NCBI RefSeq assembly: GCF_038502225.1 | Contig: NC_091391.1 | Span: 5,678,403-5,742,402 of the forward strand | From: Cherax quadricarinatus | Taxonomy: Eukaryota; Arthropoda; Malacostraca; Decapoda; Parastacidae | Direction: 5' to 3' | Length of the DNA: 64,000 bases | Part shown: one piece after another, positions 21,943 to 34,252 of the stretch | Numbering within the stretch: position 1 is the first letter of the stretch | Layout: every line of letters begins with the position of its first letter | Notes under the pieces: generated by a model | The model's database searches: none | What the model was told of the DNA's origin: nothing | What the model saw: the letters and a program-made list of their open reading frames with translations, nothing else | Program-made: the position numbers and the translations under genes

Positions 21943-24850
21943 ATGCTACCAGGTCTCCCACCCTCACAGGCCCCCCAAACCACAGTGTTGGAAAGGAAAC
22001 TGAAGGTATGGTACACAAACGCTGATGGAATAACAAATAAGTGGGAGGAGTGGCACGAAAGAGTCAAAGAGGCATCACCGGACATCATAGCTCTCACAGA
22101 AACCAAGCTTACAGGTATGATAACAGATGCCATCTTTCCAATGGGATACCAAATCGTGAGGAAAGACAGAGAGAACAGGGGGGGTGGAGGAGTGGCATTG
22201 CTGATCAAAAATCGCTGGAAGTTTGATGAGCTGGAGAGAGGAGACAGCAGAGAAGAAAGTGATTACATAGCGGGAACGCTTCACTCTGGCGGTCCCAAGG
22301 TGGTAATAGTAGTGATGTGTAACCCACCACAGAACAACAGCAGGCCAAGGCAAGAGTACGACGAGAGCAATAGAGCGATGGTTGATACACTGGCTGCAGT
22401 GGCCAGAAGAGCTCATGCATGCAGGGCAAAGCTCCTGATCATGGGTGACTTTAACCACAGGAAGATCGATTGGGAGAACTTGGACCCGCATGGGGGCCAA
22501 GATACATGGAGGGTTAAGATGATGGAGGTGGTACTGGAAAACTTCATGTACCAACACGTAAGGGACACTACAAGAGAGAGAGGAGAGGATGAACCAGCAA
22601 GGCTGGACTTAGTATTCACCTTGAGTAGTGCAGATATCGAGGGCATCTCATATGAAAGACCCCTTGGGGCCAGCGACCATGTGGTTTTAAGCTTCGAATA
22701 CACAGTAGAGCTACAAGTGGAGGGAGAAGCAGGAAGGCCAGGACGAATGAAGTCAAACTACAAGAAAGGGGACTACACAGGAATGAGGAACTTCCTGAAC
22801 GGGGTTCAGTGGGACAGAGAACTGGCAGGGAAGCCAGTTAATGAGTGATGGAATATGTAGCAACAAAATGCAAGGAGGCTGAGGAGAGGTTTGTACCCAA
22901 GGGTAACAGGAGTAATGAAAAAGCTAGGATGAGCCCATGGTTCACCCAAAGGTGCAGGGAGGCAAAAACCAAGTGTGCTAGGGAATGGAAGAAATATAGA
23001 AGGCAAAGGACCCAGGAGAATAAGGAGATCAGTCGTAGAGCCAGAAACGAATATGCACAGATAAGAAGGGAGGCCCAAAGACAATATGAAAACGACATTT
23101 AGCGAAAGCCAAATCTGACCCGAAACTGTTATACAGCCACATCAGGAGGAAAACAACAGTCAAGGACCAGGTAATCAGGCTAAGGAAGGAAGGAGGAGAG
23201 ACAACAAGAAATGACCGTGAAGTATGTGAGGAACTCAACAAGAGTTTCAAAGAAATGTTCACAGAGGAGACAGAAGGGGCTCCAGAAAGACGGAGAGGTG
23301 GGGCACATCACCAAGTGCTGGACACAGTGCACACAACCGAGGAAGAAGTGAAAAGGCTTCTGAGTGAGCTAGATACCTCAAAGGCAATGGGGCCAGATAA
23401 CATCTCCCCATGGGTATTGAGAGAGGGAGCAGAGGCACTATGTGTACCCCTAACAACAATATTCAATACATCTATCGAAACAGGGAGATTGCCTGAGGCA
23501 TGGAAGACAGCAAATGTAGTCCCAATCTTTAAAAAAGGAGACAGACATGAAGCATTAAACTACAGACCAGTGTCACTGATATGTATAGTATGCAAAATCA
23601 TGGAGAAGATTATCAGGAGAAGAGTGTTGGAACATCTAGAAAGGAATGATCTCATCAACAGCAGCCAACATGGTTTCAGGGACGGGAAATCCTGTGTCAC
23701 AAACCTACTGGAGTTCTATGACATGGTGACAGCAGTAAGACAAGAGAGAGAGGGGTGGGTGGATTGCATATTCTTGGACTGCAAGAAGGCGTTTGACACA
23801 GTTCCACACAAGAGATTGGTGCAAACACTGGAGGACCAAGCAGGGATAACAGGGAAGGCACTACAATGGATCAGGGAATACTTGTCAGGAAGACAGCAGC
23901 GAGTCATGGTACGTGGCGAGGTGTCAGAGTGGGCACCTGTGACCAGCGGGGTCCAACAGGGGTCAGTCCTAGGACCAGTGCTGTTTCTGGTATTTGTGAA
24001 CGACATGACGGAAGGAATAGACTCTGAGGTGTCCCTGTTTGCAGATGACGTGAAGTTGATGAGAAGAATTCACACGATCGAAGACCAGGCAGAACTACAA
24101 AGGGATCTGGACAGGCTGCAGACCTGGTCCAACAATTGGCTCCTGGAGTTCAATCCCACCAAGTGCAAAGTCATGAAGATCGGGGAAGGGCAAAGAAGAC
24201 CGCAGACGGAGTACAGTCTAGGGGGCCAGAGACTACAAACCTCACTCAAGGAAAAAGATCTTGGGGTGAGTATAACACCAGGCACATCTCCTGAAGCGCA
24301 CATCAACCAAATAACTGCTGCAGCATATGGGCGCCTAGCAAACCTCAGAACAGCATTCCGACGTCTTAATAAGGAATCGTTCAGGACCCTGTACACCGTG
24401 TACGTTAGGCCCATATTGGAGTATGCGGCACCAGTTTGGAACCCACACCTAGCCAAGCATGTAAAGAAACTAGAGAAAGTGCAAAGGTTTGCAACAAAAC
24501 TAGTCCCAGAGCTAAGAGGTATGTCCTACGAGGAGAGGTTAAGGGAAATCAACCTGACGACACTGGAGGACAGGAGAGATAGGGGGGACATGATAACGAC
24601 ATACAAAATACTGAGAGGAATTGACAAGGTGGACAAAGACAGGATGTTCCAGAGATTGGACACAGTAACAAGGGGACACAGTTGGAAGCTGAAGACACAG
24701 ATGAATCTCAGGGATGTTAGGAAGTATTTCTTCAGCCACAGAGTAGTCAGTAAGTGGAATAGTTTGGGAAGCGATGTAGTGGAGGCAGGATCCATACATA
24801 GCTTTAAGCAGAGGTATGATAAAGCTCACGGCTCAGGGAGAGTGACCTAG
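21943..24850 (+). pseudogene. LINE-A copy 3, ORF2: APE endonuclease + reverse transcriptase, two frameshifts
   Basis: About 970 codons. The endonuclease part shows LTETKL, GGGGVALLIK, GDFNHRKIDW and GASDHVV, the catalytic and metal-binding boxes of APE-type LINE nucleases. The RT part (from about 23380) shows AMGPDNISPW, NYRPVSLI, KKAFDTVPHKRL, SGVQQGSVLGP and LFADDVKLM. The usual P of GVPQG is Q here. The frame changes near 22840 and near 23100, so the ORF is broken into three pieces. The C-terminus (RDVRKYFFSHRVV ... FKQRYD) is intact. Near this end, bases 24658-24664 and 24674-24680 are both GGACACA, 16 bp apart. Confidence 0.9.
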
Positions 24851-24958
24851 TAGCGATCAGTGAAGAGGCGGGGCCAGGAGCTCGGACTCGACCTCTGCAA
24901 CCTCAACTAGGTGAGTACAACTAGGTGAGTACAACTAGGTGAGTACACTCACACACAC

Positions 24959-25255
24959 AATGTATATACACTGGGAGGTGTATATCTCAGTGTATATACA
25001 CTGGGAGGTGTGTATCTCAGTGTATATACACTGAGAGTTGTATATTTCAGTGTATATACACTGGGAGGTGTATATCTCAGTGTATATACACTGAGAGTTG
25101 TACATCTCAGTGTATATACACTGGGAGGTGTATATCTCAGTGTATATACACTGGGAGGTGTATATCTCAGTGTATATACACTGGGAGGTGTATATCTCAG
25201 TGTATATACAGTGGTAGGTGTATATCTCAGTGAATATACACTGGTAGTTTATATT
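24959..25255. repeat. 30-bp minisatellite (copy 2)
   Basis: About ten units of the same repeat as at 15418-16583, starting at the AC tail of LINE-A copy 3. Confidence 0.95.
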
Positions 25256-25306
25256 AATCAGTATTTTATATATTAAAGTATTCCTGACTGGTGGTGACCA
25301 GGTGAC

Positions 25307-26292
25307 CTGCAGCCTTAATGACCCTGGTGTAGTAGATAGACTTTAAACCCCATTAACCAACCAACCAGTCTTAATGTCCCTGGTGTAGTAGATAGACGTT
25401 AAACCCCATTAACCAACCAACCAGTCTTAATGACCCTCGTGTAGTAGATAGACTTTAAACCCCATTAACCAACCAACCAGTCTTAATGACCCTCGTGTAG
25501 TAGATAGACTTTAAACCCCATTAACCAACCAACCAGTCTTAATGTCCCTGGTGTAGTAGATAGACGTTAAACCCCATTAACCATCCAACCAGTCTTAATG
25601 ACCCTGGTGTAGTAGATAGACTTTAAACCCCATTAACCATCCAACCAGTCTTAATGACCCTCGTGTAGTAGATAGACTTTAAACCCCATTAACCGACCAA
25701 CCAGTCTTAATGACCCTGGTGTAGTAGATAGACTTTAAACCCCATTAACCAACCAACCAGTCTTAATGACCCTCGTGTAGTAGATAGACTTTAAACCCCA
25801 TTAACCAACCAACCAGTCTTAATGTCCCTGGTGTAGTAGATAGACTTTAAACCCCATTAACCAACCAACCAGTCTTAATGTCCCTGGTGTAGTAGATAGA
25901 CGTTAAACCCCATTAACCAACCAACCAGTCTTAATGACCCTCGTGTAGTAGATAGACTTTAAACCCCATTAACCAACCAACCAGTCTTAATGACCCTCGT
26001 GTAGTAGATAGACTTTAAACCCCATTAACCATCCAACCAGTCTTAATGACCCTGGTGTAGTAGATAGACTTTAAACCCCATTAACCAACCAACCAGTCTT
26101 AATGACCCTCGTGTAGTAGATAGACTTTAAACCCCATTAACCAACCAACCAGTCTTAATGACCCTCGTGTAGTAGATAGACTTTAAACCCCATTAACCAA
26201 CCAACCAGTCTTAATGACCCTGGTGTAGTAGATAGACTTTAAACCCCATTAACCAACCAACCAGTCTTAATGACCCTCGTGTAGTAGATAGA
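25307..26292. repeat. 56-bp minisatellite (copy 2)
   Basis: About 17-18 units of the same repeat as at 16645-17372, with CATTAACCATCC and TTAATGTCCCTGG variants that are private to this copy. It ends 97 bp before the last coding exon. Confidence 0.95.
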
Positions 26293-26389
26293 CTATACAT
26301 TCTGTATTCTCTCCTTGTATACCTGATGCTGTAATGTTGTCATGTCATGTCATGTCGTCATGTTGTCATGTCATGTCGTCATGTTACAG

Positions 26390-26466
26390 TGGTGGAAGAC
26401 AGCCTGGGAGCCTGGTTTAGTGGACCAGTGGAACAACCCGAATTGGGCGTGTGGAACCCACATTAA
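26390..26466 (+). CDS. Secreted cysteine-rich peptide precursor, last coding exon (residues 277-301 and stop)
   Basis: The acceptor CATGTTACAG ends at 26389. The exon supplies two bases to complete the Val codon split after 18613, then 24 codons and TAA at 26464-26466. The C-terminal sequence is acidic and tryptophan-containing (AWFSGPVEQPELGVWNPH) with no cysteine. The frame closes cleanly where the phase predicts, which supports the three-exon model. Downstream, about 175 nt after the stop, is a strong hairpin (26641-26671). No canonical AATAAA is seen within the next few hundred bases. Confidence 0.7.
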
Positions 26467-26640
26467 GTCTACCTTCCAACTACGTCTACCCACGCCCATC
26501 CACGCCCATCTACAGCCACGTTAACCACGCCAAACAACAGCAGTAACAGCAACAGCAGATCAGCCACCATTTCCCAACAAAAGATTTGAGATATCTCTAA
26601 TAACGACCATTTATTTCATTTTTTAGTTACCCTCCCAACT

Positions 26641-26671
26641 TTAAAAGGCCCTTATTTAAGGGGCCTTTTAA
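26641..26671 (+). terminator. 11-bp perfect hairpin in the presumed 3' UTR
   Basis: TTAAAAGGCCC (26641-26651) and GGGCCTTTTAA (26661-26671) are perfect inverted repeats with a 9-nt loop. It could structure the 3' end of the transcript. A terminator role is not established in animals, and it may be a chance or element-derived palindrome. Confidence 0.35.
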
Positions 26672-26740
26672 GGCTTTATCTATGAAAGGTTAATTCTCTG
26701 GTAACCGGTTGGGTTTCGATTTATTAGCCGGGTTATTATC

Positions 26741-27115
26741 CAGGGTAGGCTACAGTCTATTAACCAGGCTAGGCTACAGTCTATTAACCAGGCTAGGTTA
26801 CAGTCTATTAACCAGGCTAGGCTACAGTCTATTAACCAGGCTAGGTTACAGTCTGTTAACCAGGCTAGGCTACAGGCTATTAACCAGGCTAGGCTACAGT
26901 CTATTAACCAGGCTAGGCTACAGTCTATTAACCAGGCTAGGCTACAGTCTATTAACCAGGCTAGGCTACAGTCTATTAACCAGGCTAGATTACAGTCTAT
27001 TAACCAGGCTAGGTTACAGGCTATTAACCAGGCTAGGTTACAGGCTATTAACCAGGCTAGGTTACAGGCTATTAACCAGGCTAGGTTACAGTCTATTAAC
27101 CAGGCTAGGCTACAA
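26741..27115. repeat. 24-bp minisatellite
   Basis: About 15 units containing CTATTAACCAGGCTAGG and CTACAGT. The period is divisible by 3, so both strands show open 8-residue-repeat frames that are not genes. Confidence 0.95.
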
Positions 27116-27218
27116 GTTCCTTGTAAGCAGTAGACACTATACATACGTATCAAAACGATTTGGAGGTCACTTCTTATCCAACTTCTCAGTTTAAACGAAT
27201 AATGACGCTAACATATCT

Positions 27219-27695
27219 CCAAAGAGGTGTCAGCACCTGTCATGTCTAAGATATGACAAGAGAGGTGTCAGCATCTGTCATGTCTATGACAAGAGAGGTG
27301 TCAGCACCTGTCATGTCTAAGATATGACGAGAGGTGTCAGCACCTGTCATGTCTAAGATATGACAAGAGAGGTGTCAGCACCTGTCATGTCTAAGATATG
27401 ACAAGAGAGGTGTCAGCATCTGTCATGTCTATGACAAGAGAGGTGTCAGCACCTGTCATGTCTAAGATATGACGAGAGGTGTCAGCACCTGTCATGCCTA
27501 AGATATGACGAGAGGTGTCAGCACCTGTCATGTCTAAGATATGACAAGAGATGTGTCAGCATCTGTCATGTCTAAGATATGACAAGAGAGGTGTCAGCAT
27601 CTGTCATGTCTAAGATATGACAAGAGAGGTGTCAGCACCTGTCATGTCTAAGATATGACAAGAGAAGTGTCAGCACCTGTCATGTCTAACATATC
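27219..27695. repeat. 34-38-bp minisatellite
   Basis: Units with GAGGTGTCAGCACCTGTCAT and CTAAGATATGACAA; some lack the TAAGA segment, so the period alternates. Confidence 0.9.
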
Positions 27696-28222
27696 ACGTC
27701 AGATCTGGGCATATCACGTTCATATCGCGTTTAAAACATGTTCGCTTCTGTGAAATATTGTGTGCTGAAGCCTAGTGTTTACTAGGCTTTGAAGCTTAAT
27801 GTTTACTATTCTTTGAAGCCTGGTCTTTACTAGTTCTTAGAGCCTAGTATTCACTAGTCTTCAGAGCCTAGTCTTCCTAGATTTTGAGTTCTATAGGCCT
27901 TCGTTTCTATTTCTCTAAATTGACATCCTGGCGGGATATAATGACATCCTGCCTATAGAATGATTGATGTCTACGTAGGCCTACTAGATGTCACATATAT
28001 ATGTCTAAACATATCTCTGACTAGGGCGAAAAAAAATGATTTATTGTACATATTTTGTCTTGTACAGGAGAGAGATGTAATTTAGGCTGCTGTTGGGGGT
28101 CGATTTCCCTTTAAGAGGTGTTGTCTGTGGTTTGTGTTGTAGGAGTGTTGGAGATTCTGTTGGGGATTGACTTTGTGTTGCAAGGGTCTTGTGGGAGAGA
28201 TATTCTTGAAGGGAATTGGCCA
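27696..28222. other. No gene seen
   Basis: Low-copy sequence with a few diverged repeats of GAAGCCTAGT type between 27765 and 27880. No coding or element signal that I can support. Confidence 0.5.
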
Positions 28223-28225
28223 GTA

Positions 28226-28963
28226 CTTTGTGTCTGGCTTCAAGGGCCAGTTATTGGAGACCCTGACAGTTTTTTGTGTCTGGCTTCAAGGGCCAGTTAT
28301 TGGAGACCCTGACAGTTTTTTGTGTCTGGCTTCAAGGGCCAGTTATTGGAGACCCAGACAGTTTTTTGTGTCTGGCTTCAAGGGCCAGTTATTGGAGACC
28401 CTGACAGTTTTTTGTGTCTGGCTTCAAGGGCCAGTTATTGGAGACCCTGACAGTTTTTTGTGTCTGGCTTCAAGGGCCAGTTATTGGAGACCCTGACAGT
28501 TTTTTGTGTCTGGCTTCAAGGGCCAGTTATTGGAGACCCTGACAGTTTTTTGTGTCTGGCTTCAAGGGCCAGTTATTGGAGACCCTGACAGTTTTTTGTG
28601 TCTGGCTTCAAGGGCCAGTTATTGGAGACCCTGACAGTTTTTTGTGTCTGGCTTCAAGGGCCAGTTATTGGAGACCCTGACAGTTTTTTGTGTCTGGCTT
28701 CAAGGGCCAGTTATTGGAGACCCTGACAGTTTTTTGTGTCTGGCTTCAAGGGCCAGTTATTGGAGACCCTGACAGTTTTTTGTGTCTGGCTTCAAGGGCC
28801 AGTTATTGGAGACCCTGACAGTTTTTTGTGTCTGGCTTCAAGGGCCAGTTATTGGAGACCCTGACAGTTTTTTGTGTCTGGCTTCAAGGGCCAGTTATTG
28901 GAGACCCTGACAGTTTTTTGTGTCTGGCTTCAAGGGCCAGTTATTGGAGACCCTGACAGTCCT
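28226..28963. repeat. 46-bp minisatellite, extremely homogeneous
   Basis: About 16 copies of a 46-bp unit with GGCTTCAAGGGCCAGTTATT and GGAGACCCTGACAG. Nearly all copies are identical; one has CAGAC for CTGAC. Two degenerate copies follow to about 29035. This suggests a recent or actively homogenised array. Confidence 0.95.
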
Positions 28964-29039
28964 TTATACTGGCTTCAAAGACCTTTTATTGGAGACCCTG
29001 CCAATCCTTTATACTGGTTTCAAGGACCTTTTATTGTGA

Positions 29040-29841
<802 letters not shown>

Positions 29842-30011
29842 ATATATCAGTGTGCATCAATGTATATTATTGGAAATGCTTATGGAGAGAGTTTATCTAT
29901 CTACCTGTCTATCGGCTGGGTTTTTAATGTCCCAGGAGAGTCGATTTATATAAAAATTTTATATATATATAAATTCTAGATGTTTATATGTACTTCAATG
30001 ACCTGAAAATC

Positions 30012-31800
30012 ATGTCAGGTGATACATGTCAGGTGATACATGTCAGGTGATACATGCCAGATGATACATGTCAGGTGATACATGTCAGGTGATACATGTC
30101 AGGTGATACATGCCAGATGATACATGGTAGGTGACACATGTCTGGTGATACGCGCCAGGTGATACATATCAGGTGATACACGCCAGGTGATACATATTAG
30201 ATGATACATGCCTGGTGATACATGCCAGGTGATACACGCGAGGTGATACATATCAGTTGATACATGCCTGGTGATACATATCAGGTGATACATGCAAGGT
30301 GATACACGCCAGGTGATACATGCCTGGTGATACATGTCAGGTGATACATGCGAGGTGATACATATCAGTTGATACATGCCTGGTGATACATATCAGGTGA
30401 TACATGCAAGGTGATACACGCCAGGTGATACATGCCTGGTGATACATATTAGATGATACATGCCTGGTGATACATGTCAGGTGATACATGCCTGGTGATA
30501 CATGCCAGGTGATACATGTCAGGTGATACATGCCTGGTGATACAGGCCTGGTGATACATATCAGGTGATACATGCAAGGTGATACACTTCAGGTGATACA
30601 TGCCTGGTGATACATATTAGATGATACATGCCTGGTGATACATGCCAGGTGATACTTGCCTGGTGATACATATCAGGTGATACATGCCTGGTGATACATG
30701 CCAGGTGATACATGCCTGGTGATGCATATCAGGTGATACATGCCTGGTGATACACGCCAGTTGATACATGCCTGGTGATACATATCAGGTGGTACATGCC
30801 ATGTGATACATGCCTGGTGATACATGTCTGGAAATACATGCCCGGTGATACATGCTTGGTGATATGCGCCAGGTGATAAATGCCTGGTGATACATGCCTG
30901 GTGATACATGTCTGGTGATACATGCCTGGCGATACATGTCTGTGGATACATGCCCGGTGATACATGCCCGGCGATACATGCCAGATGATACATGCCTGGT
31001 GATACATGTCTGGTGATACATGTCTGGGGATACATGCCCGGTGATATATGCTTGGTGATACGCATCAGGTGATACATGCCCGGCGATACATGCCTGGTGA
31101 TACATGCCAGATGATACATTCCTGGATATACCTGCCAGGTGATACATGCCTGGCGATACATGCCGAGTGATACATGCCTGGTGATACATGCCTGGTGATA
31201 CATGCCGAGTGATACATGCCCGGTGATACATGCCAGGTGATACATTCCTGGAGATACGTGCCCGGTGATACATGCCCGGTGATGCATGCCTGGTGATACA
31301 TGCCGAGTGATACATGCCCGTGATACATGTCTGGGGATACATACCTGGTGATACATGCCTGGTGATACATGCCCGGTGACACATGCCGAGTGATACATGC
31401 CTGGTAATACATGCCAGGTGATACATGCCTGGTGATACATGCCCGGTGATACATGCCAGATGGTATATGGCAGGTGATACATGCCAGGTGATACATGCCA
31501 GTTGATACATGCAAGGTGATACATGCCAGTTGATACATGCAAGGTGATACATGCCAGGTGATACACGCCAGGTGATACATAGCTGGCGATACATGCCAGG
31601 TGATACATAGCTGGCGATACATGCCAGGTGATACATATTTGGTGATACATACCTGGTGATACATGCCAGGTGATACATATTTGGTGATACATACCTGGCG
31701 ATACATGCCAGGTGATACATATTTGGTGATACATACCTGGTGATACATGCCAGGTGATACATAACTGGTGATACATAACTGGTGATACATGCCAGGTTAT
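30012..31800. repeat. 14-bp minisatellite
   Basis: About 128 units of GGTGATACATGCCT with variants (CATATCA, CACGCC, CCGAGT). On the minus strand all frames read as Met/His/Tyr/Cys-rich 14-residue repeats. Some 28- to 56-bp combinations recur, for example near 31600-31750. Confidence 0.95.
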
Positions 31801-32279
<479 letters not shown>

Positions 32280-32336
32280 CATTACCTTTCCTAGATGTTT
32301 TAATTATTAATGGTAACTATGATTCTAAATTTAAAT

Positions 32337-32867
32337 TTATAATCCAGAGTTCATAGATGAAGAAATATCCAAAATTTATGAAATAGCTAATTATCTATAC
32401 CCAAGAAAATTAAATGATAAATCCTTTAAAGTTGCCTTAAATACTTTTTACAATCCAAAAAGGGACAACCAGCCTTATTCAACTAAAAATATGTTGGTTC
32501 TCCCTTACCATCGAAACTTGGTTGATATGCCTTCTCTTCTTAAGACTTTTAATATTAAAGTTGTATTTAAAAATCTTGATACAGTAAAAAAAACTTTTGA
32601 TAAAGAATTCCCCCCAAAATCCTGATGGATGTGTCTCTAAGATCCCTTGTAAAATATGCGATGAAGTTTACTAGGGACAAACTGGTAAAACTCTTGAACT
32701 AAGATTATACCAACATAAATACAGCATTAGAAGTGGACAAGATTCTAATGCTCTATTTATTCAATTGAGAGATTTTAACCATCCAATTGATTTTCAAAAG
32801 ACTGAGAAAGTTGTATCAAGCCCATAAAAAGCAGTTATCCAAATATGAACATTTCTTTTGGTTTATA
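32337..32867 (+). pseudogene. Penelope-like element fragment: RT end and GIY-YIG endonuclease
   Basis: Translation gives an RT-end or linker segment (KNMLVLPYHRNLVDMP ... FKNLDTVKKTFDKEF), then after a frameshift in the C-run near 32612 a segment CKICDEVY-stop-GQTGKTLELRLYQH, then ALFIQLRDFNHPIDF. The VYxGQTGK and R..QHKYS..NALF..H patterns are those of the GIY-YIG nuclease of Penelope-like retroelements. The stop codon falls inside the nuclease's core motif, so it is inactive. The last legible codons (NMNISFGLYKLDS) run straight into the 17-bp array. Confidence 0.75.
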
Positions 32868-33322
32868 TAAATTGGATTCATCTATAATGGGATTCATCTA
32901 TAATTGGATTCATCTATAATTGGATTCAACTATAATTGGATTCAACTATAATTGGATTCATCTATAATTGGATTCATCTATAATTGGATTCATCTATAAT
33001 TGGATTCAACTATAATTGGATTCATCTATAATTGGATTCAACTATAATTGGATTCATCTATAATTGGATTCAACTATAATTGGATTCAACTATAATTGGA
33101 TTCATCTATAATTGGATTCATCTATAATTGGATTCATCTATAATGGGATTCATCTATAATGGGATTCATCTATAATTGGATTCATCTATAATTGGATTCA
33201 TCTATAATTGGATTCATCTATAATGGGATTCATCTATAATTGGATTCATCTATAATTGGATTCATCTATAATTGGATTCATCTATAATTGGATTCATCTA
33301 TAATTGGATTCATTTATAATCT
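32868..33322. repeat. 17-bp minisatellite grown from the Penelope-like element
   Basis: About 27 units of ATTGGATTCATCTATAA, with CAACTA and GGGATT variants. The left edge is the element's TATAAATTGGATTCA and the right edge is TTTATAATCTTAATG. Joined, the edges give an ancestral segment with TATAA repeated 17 bp apart. Confidence 0.9.
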
Positions 33323-34068
33323 TAATGCTGGGTAGAGTATCAGTTGTGTTGGACAGTCAGGTGTTGTCACACGACTGTGAGGTGTAGTCTTGCCCTCATA
33401 AGCCATCCTGTTGATGTCTTATTTTCAAAGTTCCTTGATAATGTGAGAAGTCACGAAAGTGCTTGGAATTTCGCTATTCTTTCACAGTAGTTGTTTTGCA
33501 TATTCCGATATCACATGTTTACTAGAAGAGGGCTCAGAGACAGCAGGAAGGTCTTTTGAACTAGACGATTTTATACATACAACGTACACAAATTTTGGAA
33601 CAAGTGTTTTACTGATTAGAGACATCAGGAATATATCAGGCAGGTATCAGTAAGAACTTCCACTGTACCATATACTGAGATCCCACAGTGTACCACACTA
33701 GGCTTCAGATTCATTGTCGTACAATAATTACCCTTTTAAAACAAGCAGATTTACTTCAAAAATCTCCTTGCAAAGAGCACACGGAGCTGCAGACACAGAT
33801 CCAGGACTCAGCTGACAGATATACCACTTGTCAACACGCAAACAGGGGCACAAACAGGGCAACAGACACAACAGCAAACAAGGCAACAAACACAGCCTCT
33901 ATTAACATACAGAACATACCATTATACTCAGGAGTGACCCCTGATTTCTGACTACCTTCCTGTGGTCTCTCTTTCCTATACCTTTCTAAAAATCCTAACT
34001 ATAACAGTAATATCCCACATAGTTCTATTACATTATGATTGCCGTAGAACTGTTTGATATACCACATT
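33323..34068. other. No gene seen
   Basis: Two short ORFs (33459-33653 and 33688-33951) lack domains and good start contexts. The second is an ACA/CAA-rich low-complexity stretch. Confidence 0.4.
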
Positions 34069-34252
34069 TTCTGGCATATAAGGCGCACTAGCATACTACG
34101 TATACAAGACGATATATCCAAGCAGTTATAACATAATGTTGACAAACAGCTGCTAAAGTATAACACAAAACCTACCCTTCGATCTCATTTTGAGCATATA
34201 AGACGCAGGCTGATTTTCCAAGACTGTGGGGAAAATATGCGTCTTATATGAT
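34069..34252. mobile_element. Possible MITE-like fragment with 13-bp inverted repeat
   Basis: CATATAAGACGCA (34195-34207) and TGCGTCTTATATG (34238-34250) are perfect inverted repeats with a 30-nt spacer. A further diverged copy, CATATAAGGCGCA, lies near 34075. The motif resembles terminal repeats seen in dispersed DNA-transposon-derived elements of animals; the identity is unproven. Confidence 0.4.

Larger units (their letters stand above)
21654..24958 (+). mobile_element. LINE-A copy 3, longest copy (ORF1 end + ORF2 + 3' tail)
   Basis: It includes the end of a first ORF, the whole second ORF and a 3' tail with three GTGAGTACAACTAGG-type repeats ending in a short AC run. By architecture (APE endonuclease then RT, microsatellite tail) it is a CR1/Jockey-superfamily non-LTR retrotransposon. 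The 5' end is truncated at the (AC)n tract. It serves here as the reference for the LINE-A fragments at 4088, 20068, 54345 and 60494. Confidence 0.9.

Noticed and set aside
22041..22703. Other ORFs overlapping the LINE-A endonuclease region on both strands
   Set aside because: Shadows of ORF2 in other frames, without domains.
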